64,000 nt of DNA from JBAXTE01 sp963556065 (GTDB taxonomy: Bacteria; Bacteroidota; Bacteroidia; Bacteroidales; WCHB1-69). Both the position numbers and the translations under genes were made by a program. The notes under the pieces were generated by a model. That model searched no databases and had not been told where the DNA came from. It worked only from the letters and a program-made list of their open reading frames with translations. Of this stretch, positions 26,613 to 36,407 are shown in pieces. The stretch covers positions 62,001-126,000 of the forward strand of contig CAUVYH020000027.1 of assembly GCA_963556065.3 (NCBI GenBank). The letters are read 5' to 3'. Positions within the stretch are counted from its first letter, which is position 1, and the number at the start of each line of letters is the position of its first letter.

Positions 26613-28244
26613 TTATCTGTAGGAAATATCCCGCCAACAACCGGTTACTGCGTCGTAAATGATGGTAAGCGTATGGTTGGAACCAAGAGTAAAATCGGCA
26701 CCTGTGCTGAACAGGAATCGATTGGCAGCACTACTTCCGGTATTTTGATGCTGAAGTATAATGTTGTTTGTGCCTACATTGCAAAGAATGACGATTTGTC
26801 CATCGGAAACATCTTGAATTCCTGTAATATTATGAGGTGCATCACTGGATAGCCGGATAAACGATTTAGCTCCAATGCTAAAATTATTGATATCTGTTGT
26901 TATTTGTGCCGGAGAGTTTGCTCTGAGTGCTATATTTCCGTTAATGTCTAATTTAGTAGCAGGTGCATTTGTCCCTAGTCCGACATTCATATAAATGTCA
27001 TCTTCATAAATCTCAGAACAAGTAGGATCAGTTCCATTATTTTTAATCAGATAGTTCTGATTGTAGCAACCGGAAGGTCCCGGAGGTCCTGGAGCACCAT
27101 CTGCACCATCTTGTCCAGCTGGACCCGGAGCACCCGGAGGACCCATTGGCCCAATAACTCCTTGTGCTCCGTCCAATCCATTTGAACCATTAATACCATC
27201 GGCACCGGGTATTCCCTGAATTCCGCGGACATTACTTACAATAGTGTCAAATGCATTCCATACGATTAATGAATCTCCGAATTGAGACCAACCCATTTTT
27301 AAACCCAACGGATAGCAAGTAAATGATGAGCCAATAGTATCGACACGAATACATAGAGTATCGTTGTGCCATTCATAAGCTAAGCCGTGTCCGACAAGGC
27401 CTTGGGATCCCGTAATACCTTGAGGTCCGCGGATATTGCTGGCAACGGTATCCCCTGAATTTATCACAATGAGCGAGTCTCCCGTTGCCGACCATTGATA
27501 TTGTGTGCCAAGCCAATAGCAGGTAAAGGGTGCATTTAAGGTATCCACCCGAACACAGAGAGAATCATTGTGCCATTCGTAAACCAAACCCGGGCCCTGT
27601 GGACCGGCAATTCCCGTATCGCCTTGAATGCCTTGAGGGCCTCTTAAATTATTTACAACAGTGTCCATGGAATTAATAATAAAGAGAGAATCTCCCGTAA
27701 CGGACCATTGATAATGGTTCCCCAACCAATAGCAGGTAAAGGAAGAACCTGCGGTATCCACGCGAACGCACAGCGAGTCGGCATGCCATTCGTAAACCAA
27801 ACCTGTACCGGCAACGCCATCGGCACCGGCAGGACCTTGAGGACCGGCAACACCGGTATCTCCTTGAGGACCTTGGAGCCCTTGAGGACCTGGAGTCATG
27901 CTCATATCGGAATTACACAAAGAGAACCAGCATTCCGTGGGGTTTACATTATATCCTTTTCGCCAAACATAAACGCATTTATTGTCGGTATCGTAAACCA
28001 TAAGGCCACTTGCTCTGCTATCGGTTGCAGATGGAGTAAGGGCCAGCCGTTGCACCGAATCCATACGGGGAATAAGCAATCCCTTATCATTGGCATACAC
28101 TTCCAATGCAGCATTCATGTGAGGAGGCATTTGATTTGCTAAGCTGCCTATAAATACACCTTTACCATTCTGTGAAAATCCGCTAAAAACAGTTAGTATT
28201 AGAATAATAAAAGCAATATTATTTTTTTTAATAAGATATTTCAT
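26613..28244 (-). CDS. Collagen-like surface protein with three repeated modules
   Basis: 543 residues with a signal peptide ending near VFSGFSQ. The N-terminal part (ALEVYANDKGLLIPRMDS, GLMVYDTDNKCVYVW) is typical of Bacteroidota tail-fibre-like proteins. Gly-X-Y stretches (GPQGLQGPQGDTG, GPPGAPGPAGQDG) alternate with three copies of a module of about 50 residues built on YEWH.DSLCVRVDT, FTCYWLG, YQWS.TGDSL and DTV..N.RG. After the last Gly-X-Y run there is a C-terminal domain (KLDINGNIALRA, NRFLFSTGADFTLG) like a phage tail head. It is likely a trimeric fibre. It lies 12 nt downstream of a type B T9SS gene, and itself has no obvious T9SS domain. Confidence 0.85.
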   Translation of the reverse strand: MKYLIKKNNIAFIILILTVFSGFSQNGKGVFIGSLANQMPPHMNAALEVYANDKGLLIPRMDSVQRLALTPSATDSRASGLMVYDTDNKCVYVWRKGYNVNPTECWFSLCNSDMSMTPGPQGLQGPQGDTGVAGPQGPAGADGVAGTGLVYEWHADSLCVRVDTAGSSFTCYWLGNHYQWSVTGDSLFIINSMDTVVNNLRGPQGIQGDTGIAGPQGPGLVYEWHNDSLCVRVDTLNAPFTCYWLGTQYQWSATGDSLIVINSGDTVASNIRGPQGITGSQGLVGHGLAYEWHNDTLCIRVDTIGSSFTCYPLGLKMGWSQFGDSLIVWNAFDTIVSNVRGIQGIPGADGINGSNGLDGAQGVIGPMGPPGAPGPAGQDGADGAPGPPGPSGCYNQNYLIKNNGTDPTCSEIYEDDIYMNVGLGTNAPATKLDINGNIALRANSPAQITTDINNFSIGAKSFIRLSSDAPHNITGIQDVSDGQIVILCNVGTNNIILQHQNTGSSAANRFLFSTGADFTLGSNHTLTIIYDAVTGCWRDISYR

Positions 28245-28255
28245 TGTCGATAATT

Positions 28256-29578
28256 TTATAAAATAACGTTAACGGTGCCAGTATATTTATATTTTTTGCC
28301 ACTTTCTTTGGTAATTATGATAAGCCAGGTAAAAATATCTTCTTTCACCACCTTATTAAGATATGTCCCATTCCATTGGTTATCGATATTTTCGGTTTTA
28401 AAAACAAGCTCCCCCCAACGATCATAAATGTAAAATTCGTAGCGGGCATATTGAAAGTTGATTACAGGACCAAAGGTTTCATTTGTATAATTTTCGTCTT
28501 TATCAGGTGTAAAAGCATTTGGAATCCAAATATCGCCGGCTGCATCTTCGCTTGCCAATGTCCAGTTTGTGTAAAAATACTGTTTGGGAACAGCTCCGGT
28601 AATCACCAAATTATTATCGGCATCGGCTGTTGAGGTTGGTAGCCAATCATTCCATGTTAATCCATTCGAATTAAAACGAATTGCCTTAAGTGTTGATTCT
28701 TTAATTTTATTGGGATTATCAACATCCATTGAGTTATACCTAAAACCAAGCTCTATTTCAGGCCGATTATTGTAATTGGGTTCAATAATCCAAAAACGAT
28801 CAACTAAGTTCATGTTATTATATGGCGACAAGGAGTTTACCCCATTAGGAACCGGATAATTGGTGTAGTCCGGAGTTCGGTAAGTGGCAAATTTTACAAA
28901 CCCGAAGGCATCGCCGGGAGAAATTGAGGAATAGGAAAGATTTACATCGTTTGAATTATTTGCCCCGGAACCGAATGGAATGGAATAATTACCAAGGGCA
29001 TCGCCAATATTCCACTGAATGGTACCATAAACAGGAGGATACGATTCACTATGAATATGTCCGGACACATAATTAATACTTCCCTGATCTTTTGAGTCGA
29101 TAATAAAATTGTTTTCATTTAGGTTGAACCTGGCATCAAGGGTTAATGTTCCCAAAATAGAGCAATCGGTAATCAATAAATTTTTCTCGAATCCTGAAAG
29201 AGTCAGGTTCTCAAAATGAGTAGAAGCAGTTCCTTTAATGGCTTGGAGTGCATTTATATTTACCATGTATAAATTCCCGTTCGGAGTTCCTTCAATATTA
29301 TTAAAAAGAAAACCGTTGGAATTATTAATCAGGTCTCCCTGTAAAACGATTTTACCATCCAAATCGATATTTCCCAAGCCTTCATTTGTAATTAAGTGGC
29401 TGGGAATATATGTGTATGATGAATCGCTACAAACTACCGCTGCGTCGTATATCGAAAAACAATAGTCGAAAGAAGTTTGAGCCGATAAGCCTAAGGGAAA
29501 CAAGAATAGACTAAAAACCAAAACAATTTTGATTTTCAGGGTAATGCACCATTTTATCATATCCTTTATCCTCCTCAT
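28256..29578 (-). CDS. T9SS type B (gliding-motility-associated C-terminal domain) surface protein
   Basis: 440 residues. The signal peptide is IVLVFSLFLFPLGLSAQ (about residues 18-34). The middle part resembles the filament-type beta-helix domains found before CHU-C domains (LTLDARFNLNENNFII, GTIQWNIGDALGNYSIPFGSG, DRFWIIEP). The C-terminal 90 residues are a CHU-C/type B sorting domain (IWIPNAFTPDKDENY, FYIYDRWGELVFKTENID, WNGTYLNKVVKEDIFTWLI). It probably forms an operon with the collagen-like gene, and the two could form a joint surface structure (inference). Confidence 0.88.
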   Translation of the reverse strand: MRRIKDMIKWCITLKIKIVLVFSLFLFPLGLSAQTSFDYCFSIYDAAVVCSDSSYTYIPSHLITNEGLGNIDLDGKIVLQGDLINNSNGFLFNNIEGTPNGNLYMVNINALQAIKGTASTHFENLTLSGFEKNLLITDCSILGTLTLDARFNLNENNFIIDSKDQGSINYVSGHIHSESYPPVYGTIQWNIGDALGNYSIPFGSGANNSNDVNLSYSSISPGDAFGFVKFATYRTPDYTNYPVPNGVNSLSPYNNMNLVDRFWIIEPNYNNRPEIELGFRYNSMDVDNPNKIKESTLKAIRFNSNGLTWNDWLPTSTADADNNLVITGAVPKQYFYTNWTLASEDAAGDIWIPNAFTPDKDENYTNETFGPVINFQYARYEFYIYDRWGELVFKTENIDNQWNGTYLNKVVKEDIFTWLIIITKESGKKYKYTGTVNVIL

Positions 29579-29928
29579 AACTCTACTTTTACGTTGGTAA
29601 AGCTAATTTGTTTCAACTCGTCTCATTTATTAATTAGGTGAACATTATTATGACAACTAATTTACGTGTTATGTTGTCTGTTTTAAAACACATTAAAATT
29701 GTTGAAAAAATCCAAAATCAAGGCTTTTGTAGTGTTTAAACACGGATTTTGTCCTTGTAATGAGCAATTTAATATTACGCATAACGAAGAGTTGAGTGCT
29801 TTGCAACGATCTCACATTGTTTTTAGAAATCATGGAAGAAATATAATTATTGAAAATAGTAAAGTGTTGTATAACAGTTTTTTAAATAAAATTCTATACT
29901 TCTAATACAAGGTCAAATGTCTGCTAAA
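29579..29928. other. Intergenic, no gene recognised
   Basis: AT-rich, between two genes on the minus strand. A 68-codon open frame on the plus strand (29699-29905) has no recognisable domain and no plausible start context. A weak TAGCTTTA near 29600 (minus strand) may be a -7 box for the upstream surface gene. Confidence 0.4.
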
Positions 29929-30733
29929 TTACTTGATACAAGTATTATCGATCATTGGGCCGGCTTCCTGAACCCCTAAATTTAAAGCCGTTCTAAAATC
30001 GTTGCATGCATTGTTAAGTTGATTGATTTTCAGATGAGCCATTCCTCTTCCATACCAAGCTTGTCCGTAATTCGGATTATTCTCGATGGCTTTTGTGTCG
30101 GACAGAACCGCCTGTTCGTACTGATGAAGTTGGTATGCCACAACCGCTTTGCCATGATATGCTTCTGCGTAATTTGGAGCTAAAGTAATTACCTTGTCGA
30201 AATTCTGTCCGGCTTCTTTATACCGGCCAATCATAAGCAGTGTGTTTGCGATATTGTAAAAAGCATCTGCATAGGATGGATTTTCGCCGATTGCCAATTT
30301 AAAATTGGTTAATGCAAGGCTAATGTTTCCTATTCTTATATGCTAATCCCAAATTATTATATGCTTGCGAAAATTTGGGAGCTAATGCCACTGCCTTGTT
30401 AAAATCGGCGATGGCTTCTTCTGGAGAACCCACTGCCAGATAGCTGTAGCCTCTATTGTTGTATGCCGTGGCATATTCGGGCTTAAGTTTCAGACATTTA
30501 GTAAAAGAGACAATGGCTTCCTTATGATTACCGTCTTCGGCAAATAAATTTCCCTGAGTGAAATAAGTAAGCGCGTTTGTGCTGTCTTTTTGAAGATAAC
30601 GGTTAAGTTCTTCGTGTGCTTTTTGTGAATTTCCAAATTCAAATGTCTTTTCTACACTATTTAAATCCGGTTCCGTGTTGTTCTTACATGCATAAGCGAT
30701 TATAAGCAACACAAACAGAGCTGTTTTTTTCAT
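29929..30733 (-). pseudogene. TPR-repeat lipoprotein with one frame break
   Basis: Translation begins at 30733 with a lipoprotein signal (MKKTALFVLLIIAYAC, lipobox Cys16), followed by about three TPR repeats (ALTYFTQGNLFAEDGNHKEA, ATAYNNRGYSYLAVGSPEEA, SQAYNNLGLAYKN). The frame is lost near 30325 and resumes one base later with GNISLALTNFKLAIG and three more TPRs (ADAFYNIANTLLMIGRYKEA, YAEAYHGKAVVAYQL, GQAWYGRGMAHLK). The TPR register suggests that two bases are missing rather than one added. The reconstructed protein is about 268 residues, a periplasm-facing scaffold lipoprotein. It could be an assembly error. Confidence 0.75.
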
Positions 30734-30749
30734 TGTTTAATCGTGAAAA

Positions 30750-31466
30750 TTAATATCCTGACGCTAAAACATCTACGATGTGTATCGTTTTTACAGAAAA
30801 CTTGTTTTTTTCGATTACCGCCTTAAAATGATTTAAACAATGGGCATCGTTGGAAACAATATATTCGGCACCTTTATCAATCATTGCCTGAATCTCGATA
30901 AGTGCAAGCTTTTCTGAAAATTCGGGATATAAAGATGGAAAACGGGCACCTGCACCGCAACAGTTTTGGGCATGGTAATCAACCAGGTGAAGGTTTTCTA
31001 CTTCTCGAAGTAATAGTTCCGCTTCATTGAGTAAGTTGCATTTTTCAGAAGAAATACACGTCTTATAATAAGCTACGGTTCCTTCAAATTTTGCTCCAAC
31101 ATTCGTTATCTTTTTACGCTGTACCAAATATTGCGTGATGTCAAGAACATTACTTTGAAATTGTTTTAACTCATTATGAAGCGATGTGTTAAAAAAGAAC
31201 TTATTGTAATAGCTTTTCATATAACCTAAGCAGGAACTTGAAGCAACGATTAAGGGGCGGTTTACTTCGTATGCACGCAGAAGCTTTTCTCCATACGATT
31301 TGGCCAACTGCGGATATCCTGACAAGTAAAAATGCTGCCCGCAACATTGAGGTGCCGTAACCTCGGAAGGCTGATCTCCAACTTGAGCTACAATTTTTAG
31401 AAGGTTAGCTCGTTGCTGTTCGGAAAAGCCATCATGTACACAAGGAAAAAAGATATCTACAATCAT
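30750..31466 (-). CDS. CCG-domain Fe-S/heterodisulfide reductase-like protein (LutA/YkgE family)
   Basis: 238 residues with two cysteine-rich CCG domains: FFPCVHDGF, PQCCGQHFYLSGY, ASSSCLGYM in the first half and YYKTCISSEKC, QNCCGAGARFPSLYP, SNDAHCLNHF in the second. In HdrB and LutA/GlpC-type subunits these bind a non-cubane Fe-S centre and take part in electron transfer, for example in lactate oxidation. The partner genes lutB/lutC are not next to it here, so the exact pathway is open. A Crp/Fnr regulator is 80 nt upstream on the same strand. Confidence 0.87.
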   Translation of the reverse strand: MIVDIFFPCVHDGFSEQQRANLLKIVAQVGDQPSEVTAPQCCGQHFYLSGYPQLAKSYGEKLLRAYEVNRPLIVASSSCLGYMKSYYNKFFFNTSLHNELKQFQSNVLDITQYLVQRKKITNVGAKFEGTVAYYKTCISSEKCNLLNEAELLLREVENLHLVDYHAQNCCGAGARFPSLYPEFSEKLALIEIQAMIDKGAEYIVSNDAHCLNHFKAVIEKNKFSVKTIHIVDVLASGY

Positions 31467-31546
31467 TATGAAATCAAATATTTGACAAAATTAATATTTT
31501 TTTAAACAATCCGCAAATTAATGTAACTATTCCGCTTTGCTCAAAA

Positions 31547-32224
31547 TCACACCGACAATGACTGGATTAACTTAGCCCGATCAAGAATAACCAACTCTTT
31601 ATGCTCAATTTGAATGATTTTTTCCTCTTCGAGCTGGGCTAGAGATCGAGCTAGTGCAGGGCGAGTGACTCCGAAATAATCGGCAATTTGCTGTTGCGTG
31701 AGATTCATTTTAAATCGACCGGTTTGGGGATCGGCCTGCTCGATAATATAGTGTGCAATTTTCTCCCGAATGGTTTTAAACGAGAGGAACCATATCCTTT
31801 CCGTTAAAAAAGTTGCTCTGTCAGAAACCATCTGTAAAAAATTGAGAAGTAAAACGTTGCTTTTCTGCATTAAACAAGTCAAAGATGCTTTGGGCAAATA
31901 GAGGATGTCGGTTTCGGTCAGTGTTGTAATATTGACAGGAAGTCGGGGATTATTGCTAAAAAGTACCGCTGCCGCCAATAACATTCCCGATTTCATCTCC
32001 TCAATTTTGATCACTTTTCCCGTTTTATCAATCATTTCGGCATTCACTGCTCCTGTCAAAATAATCATAAGTGACTGATAATCATCACCACGTAAGGCAA
32101 TTAGCTCATTCTTGCCATATCTGCGTTTTTGATAATCCACCTGAGCAATCAACAGCCCGATTTCGTCGGGTGTAACACCTTTAAACAGCGGGCAAAACAT
32201 TAAACGAGTATAAATTGCATCCAT
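31547..32224 (-). CDS. Crp/Fnr family transcriptional regulator
   Basis: 225 residues. Residues about 10-125 are the cyclic-nucleotide-type beta-roll (FKGVTPDEIGLLIAQ, GKNELIALRGDDYQSLMIILTGAV), then the long dimer helix, then a Crp-type HTH (MNLTQQQIADYFGVTRPALARSLAQLEEE). No cluster of N-terminal Cys as in classical FNR is present (one Cys at position 11), so direct O2 sensing through Fe-S is unlikely. It is close upstream of the CCG-domain gene and may control it. Confidence 0.92.
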   Translation of the reverse strand: MDAIYTRLMFCPLFKGVTPDEIGLLIAQVDYQKRRYGKNELIALRGDDYQSLMIILTGAVNAEMIDKTGKVIKIEEMKSGMLLAAAVLFSNNPRLPVNITTLTETDILYLPKASLTCLMQKSNVLLLNFLQMVSDRATFLTERIWFLSFKTIREKIAHYIIEQADPQTGRFKMNLTQQQIADYFGVTRPALARSLAQLEEEKIIQIEHKELVILDRAKLIQSLSV

Positions 32225-32260
32225 TTTGAAAACCTATAAACTTAGCTATTAACGAATTAT

Positions 32261-33715
32261 TTACTTCAACCGATACCTGGTAGATGACGGATTATATTCA
32301 AAAGCACCGATATCCGGACTTCCATCTCTCGAATACTCAAGAATATCAATAGGATAAAGCGTTCCATAAGATGGATTGCCTGCGTTTATAGCCGGAGAGT
32401 TTACCGTAAGCCTGAAATCTTCGTCCGTAAGCGATTTAAACAGCGGATCTACATTGCGGATACATCCTACAAATGATGGGTCGTTGAGTGATGTTTTAAT
32501 AATACAATGGTCAAATGATATATTAAAACCGGCTGCATTATTTTTATCAAGTTGCAACTCTTCGGAAAGATTTCCTGTAATTATATTATTTGCAAATAAT
32601 GCCTGAAGATTACTCACGAAGATTGCATCGGATGTAGTAATATAATTGCTTACAAAAACAGATGGGGTGCTTCGTGTAGTGCTTGCCCATTGATTTGAAA
32701 GCGTATTATGGGTAAAGTTGTAGTTACCTCCGCCGGTAAGTGCCACTAAATATTGACCGGCATTATATATTACATTATTTGCGGCATCTACATCATATCT
32801 TTTGGTTAACAAGCATGCTCCCGACATGTTTTTAATCACCGTATTGGTAAGAATTAATTTGTTCCCCATGGGGCTATCAAAAGTTTCCGCCTGAATTCCA
32901 ATAAACCCGTTTTTAATAATCGCATAATTAATCTCATTATTCACGGAACCTTCGTTAATCCAAATTCGATCCCATTGTCCGGCAGCATCGGCATACCACG
33001 CTTCCCTTCGGTCGCCCTGAAAAACAACCGGATCCGTTTTGGTGCCTGTTATTTTCAAATTTCCCCCTTTATAAATCCACATGCCGGAATTTTTATGCAT
33101 ATAAATTTTACAACCGCTTTGTATGGCCAGTGATGCCGTAGAATCGACCACAGCGTAGCCATAAATTACATAAGGCTTATCGTTTTGCCAGATGACATGT
33201 TGCCCTTCCGCCGCCACAATTTTATAATCGGGTAAACCGGTAACATGATGATCGGCAACAATAAAGTGAGCATCTTGTCCGCAGGCAATAACATTTACGT
33301 CTTGAATGTTCCCATTGATATCAAATAGAATGGAGTCAGATATAAGAAGAGGATTATTTTGATTATTCGGGTTAATGTTTGCTTTAATGAAGATAAACAA
33401 GCTGTCTTTCGCATCTATTTCGACATTTGAAACACTATTTGAAGGTTCTCCGTTCACATTCAAACTAAAAAAGGAATTGGCTGTTGCCAGTCGAATGGAT
33501 TTAATATTAATTTTTTTATCGTATGGATTGTGTACCACTAATCGGCGGGTGGATGTAGATATTGTAGTAAATATGGTGTCAAACGAAATCAAATCCTCGG
33601 AAAAAGTTAGTTTAGCAGACGAATCGGTGAGAAAATCATCATCTCTTTTACACGAGGCAAACCATAAGAGAGAAAGAAAAGAAAAGAAAAGTGCAATGTG
33701 CTTAATTCGGTGCAT
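32261..33715 (-). CDS. Right-handed beta-helix lipoprotein
   Basis: 484 residues from the ATG at 33715, which gives MHRIKHIALFFSFLSLLWFASC (lipobox Cys22); an upstream ATG at 33760 would place the lipobox too far in. Residues about 35-150 are an all-beta N-terminal domain (ISFDTIFTTISTSTRRLVVHNP), and from about 200 a parallel beta-helix (YAIIKNGFIGIQAE, LILTNTVIKNMSGACLL, NNVIYNAGQYLVAL, HNTLSNQWAS). The end, SPAINAGNPSYG and RDGSPDIGAFEYN, is the common Bacteroidota choice-of-anchor motif for this family. It is predicted to sit on the outer membrane and may bind polysaccharide. No catalytic residues are recognised. Confidence 0.82.
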   Translation of the reverse strand: MHRIKHIALFFSFLSLLWFASCKRDDDFLTDSSAKLTFSEDLISFDTIFTTISTSTRRLVVHNPYDKKINIKSIRLATANSFFSLNVNGEPSNSVSNVEIDAKDSLFIFIKANINPNNQNNPLLISDSILFDINGNIQDVNVIACGQDAHFIVADHHVTGLPDYKIVAAEGQHVIWQNDKPYVIYGYAVVDSTASLAIQSGCKIYMHKNSGMWIYKGGNLKITGTKTDPVVFQGDRREAWYADAAGQWDRIWINEGSVNNEINYAIIKNGFIGIQAETFDSPMGNKLILTNTVIKNMSGACLLTKRYDVDAANNVIYNAGQYLVALTGGGNYNFTHNTLSNQWASTTRSTPSVFVSNYITTSDAIFVSNLQALFANNIITGNLSEELQLDKNNAAGFNISFDHCIIKTSLNDPSFVGCIRNVDPLFKSLTDEDFRLTVNSPAINAGNPSYGTLYPIDILEYSRDGSPDIGAFEYNPSSTRYRLK

Positions 33716-34445
33716 TTTGTTTTTAGTTGAGTTTCTGTACAGTAATATAATTGACAACAATTAACGACAAAAATACAAATTTAGTCTATCATTTAAACTG
33801 TTTCCGACGATTATCCCGATAAATTTTCAATGTTTTCAATCTTCCCCAAAAATATTACAGGCAAAAAAACAATAAAAGATGCGTCTTAAGTTATGGATTC
33901 AGGTTTTAACTTAAACCGAACGTCGGTAGCAAATTTAATTGAGAAACAGATATGCGTTAAATCTTTCCATTGCAACGCTTAGGCTGTTAAATGATTCAAA
34001 AAAAGTTAAAGGGCTTTGTTTTTAGCTCAAAAAATGTTATATTTATACGGTTATGAAATGAATTGATTTTGAGTAAATGTCAGGACGGTAAAAACAATAA
34101 AAAATAACCGATCGTAAAGCAACAAACCGGCTATAGCTTTTCCGAACTCAATAAAGCTCAAAGTTTAGAAATTATTTCATGCGCAGTGTGCGGTTTATTT
34201 ATTGAATGCTAGAAAAAATACGAGGAAAATATGAATTTTTGAATATAAATTAAAAATAAATTGTAATATTGTATTGCTTTATTATATTGTGTTTTGGGCA
34301 CACATTTCGGCAGGTTTTGGTTGGTTTGTGTTTGCGAAAAGACTGAAAAATAAATATTAAAAACCTATCTGTAACAATATTAGGTGATTATAAATATACT
34401 AGCACTTTTGTTCTCTTTGTAAAAATTCTAACATTATAGAATAAC
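33716..34445. other. Divergent intergenic region of 730 bp, no gene recognised
   Basis: The region separates the beta-helix lipoprotein (minus) from the glycogen cluster (plus) and must hold both promoters. On the minus strand TATTTTTG occurs about 60 nt before the lipoprotein start, without a clear -33 partner. No good promoter pair was found before the debranching enzyme gene, and no RNA gene or strong hairpin was recognised. Confidence 0.4.
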
Positions 34446-36407
34446 ATGTCATACATAAAATTTGAAAAACAACAAGTCGTTAATTTAGAATTTGTTTTAA
34501 CTCGGGAAGTTATTCGAACAAATCGTGGAGGGGCATTTGCCTGTCAGAATATTGTCGGATGCAATACGCGCAAATACCATGGCTTATTAGCTGTTGAACA
34601 GCCTTCAATCGACGGACAGTTTCATATTTTGTTATCCGCAATTGACGAAACGATTATTCAGCATGAATCTTCCTTTAATTTGGGAATTCATAGGTATAAA
34701 GGAGGCCATTATTCGCCCAAAGGGCATAAATATTTGCATCGGTTTGACATAGAGCCCATTCCAAAAGTCGAGTATAGGATCGGAGATGTTACACTAACTC
34801 GGGAGCTGGTCTTTTCTTCAAAATGCGAGCAGGTAATGATTCGTTACACCCTTCTGGAAAGCCTTTCGGATATCGTTCTTCGGCTAAAGCCCTATTTGGC
34901 ATTTCGGAATATCCATAAACTTACAAAATCGAACACAGAAGCGGATACACACTACAAGCCTATTTTCAATGGGATACAAATGAAGCTGTATCCGGGATAC
35001 ACGGAGTTGAATTTGCAACTTTCAAAAGATGCAGAATATGTTCATGCTCCTGATTGGTATCACGATTTTGAATATACCGAAGAAATTAATAGAGGATATG
35101 AAGCTTGCGAAGATCTGTTGGTTCCCGGATATTTTGACTTAAAATTGAAAAAAGGAGAAAGCGTACTGATTTCTGCAGCTACTCAAGAAATTAATCCAAC
35201 ATCATTAAAAAAGGTATTTAAAACAGAATTGGACTATAGGATTCCCCGTAACAGTTTCGAAAACAATCTTAGAAATGCAGCCCAACAATTTTTCGTAAAA
35301 AGAGGCGAAAATGTGGAAGTTGTCGCTGGTTTTCCATGGTGCGAAAGGGTGGGGCGCGACACATTTATGGCTTTGCCCGGGCTGGCATTGGTTACCGGCG
35401 ATTTTAAACTGGCTAAAACCGTTCTCGATTCTATGGTTGGAGAACTCAACGGTGCATTTTTTCCGAATATCGGTTCCGGAATCTATGCCAATTATCATTC
35501 CGTGGATACTTCGTTGTGGTTCTTTTGGGCATTGCAGCAGTATTCCTATTTTACAAAATCAAATAATGAGATATGGCCGAGTTACGGTTGGGCAATCAAG
35601 CAAATACTAAGCGCCTACAAAGCGGGAACCGATTATGGCATAAAAATGCTTGAAAACGGATTAATCTGTTGTAGCGAACAAGGATTGGCTCTCACTTGGA
35701 TGAATGCTTACATTGATGGTCGGCCGGTAACCGGAAGATATGGCTGTGCCGTTGAGGTAAATGCCTTGTGGTATAATGCCGTTATGTTTGCCATCGAAAT
35801 AGCCGTAATTGCGAATGATACTGCTTTTATTGAAGAGTGGAAGCCTATTGCAGACAAGCTTCCATCGGTCTTTAAAGAAACATTCTGGAGTAAAAAAATG
35901 GGCTATCTCTGCGATGTTGTCAATAAGGGAGGACAAGATTGGAGCATTCGCCCCAATATGATTTTGGCAACATCATTGCCGTATTCGCCGCTTAGTGAAA
36001 AAATCAGAGAGCTGATTCTCGAAAAAATAAAGGTGGAATTACTTACGGAACGAGGTGTTCGAACCTTATCGCCCAACGATCCCCGGTATAAAGGCAATTA
36101 TCAAGGAAATCAATTCGACCGCGATGAAGCATTCCATCAAGGAACTGTCTTTCCATGGATTTTCGGACATTTTGTAGAGGGATATCTTGGGGTTCATAGA
36201 CACAGTAAGTTAAGCATGATAAAACGTTATTATGAAAGCTTTGAAGAAACGATTATGGAACATGGGTTAGGTACCATTTCGGAACTTTTCGACGGAGACC
36301 CTCCACATAAACCGGGTGGTGCTATTTCTCAAGCAATCAGCGTTGCAGAATTGCTGAGAACGAAGTTTATAATTCAAAAGTATGAATCTGAAACGCCTCG
36401 AGTATGA
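34446..36407 (+). CDS. Glycogen debranching enzyme (amylo-alpha-1,6-glucosidase)
   Basis: 653 residues. The N-terminal beta-rich domain begins VLTREVIRTNRGGAFACQNIVGCNTRKYHGLL, a signature of the GDE N-terminal domain. The C-terminal (alpha/alpha)6 catalytic domain of GH133 type has AGFPWCERVGRDTFMALPGLAL (about residues 295-316, with the conserved GRD), DTSLWFFWALQQY, and DEAFHQGTVFPW. The enzyme hydrolyses alpha-1,6 branches of glycogen. The stop overlaps the following glycosyltransferase start (ATGA, 36404-36407), so the cluster is translationally coupled. Confidence 0.93.
   Translation: MSYIKFEKQQVVNLEFVLTREVIRTNRGGAFACQNIVGCNTRKYHGLLAVEQPSIDGQFHILLSAIDETIIQHESSFNLGIHRYKGGHYSPKGHKYLHRFDIEPIPKVEYRIGDVTLTRELVFSSKCEQVMIRYTLLESLSDIVLRLKPYLAFRNIHKLTKSNTEADTHYKPIFNGIQMKLYPGYTELNLQLSKDAEYVHAPDWYHDFEYTEEINRGYEACEDLLVPGYFDLKLKKGESVLISAATQEINPTSLKKVFKTELDYRIPRNSFENNLRNAAQQFFVKRGENVEVVAGFPWCERVGRDTFMALPGLALVTGDFKLAKTVLDSMVGELNGAFFPNIGSGIYANYHSVDTSLWFFWALQQYSYFTKSNNEIWPSYGWAIKQILSAYKAGTDYGIKMLENGLICCSEQGLALTWMNAYIDGRPVTGRYGCAVEVNALWYNAVMFAIEIAVIANDTAFIEEWKPIADKLPSVFKETFWSKKMGYLCDVVNKGGQDWSIRPNMILATSLPYSPLSEKIRELILEKIKVELLTERGVRTLSPNDPRYKGNYQGNQFDRDEAFHQGTVFPWIFGHFVEGYLGVHRHSKLSMIKRYYESFEETIMEHGLGTISELFDGDPPHKPGGAISQAISVAELLRTKFIIQKYESETPRV

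Noticed and set aside
27047..27232. Alternate-frame ORFs in the collagen-like gene
   Set aside because: They arise from the repetitive GC-rich Gly-X-Y codons read in another frame.
29699..29905. 68-codon plus-strand ORF in the spacer before the TPR gene
   Set aside because: No recognisable family, no ribosome binding context, very AT-rich.
30750..31466. Full lactate-utilisation operon lutABC
   Set aside because: Only the CCG-domain gene is present; neighbours are a regulator and a TPR lipoprotein.
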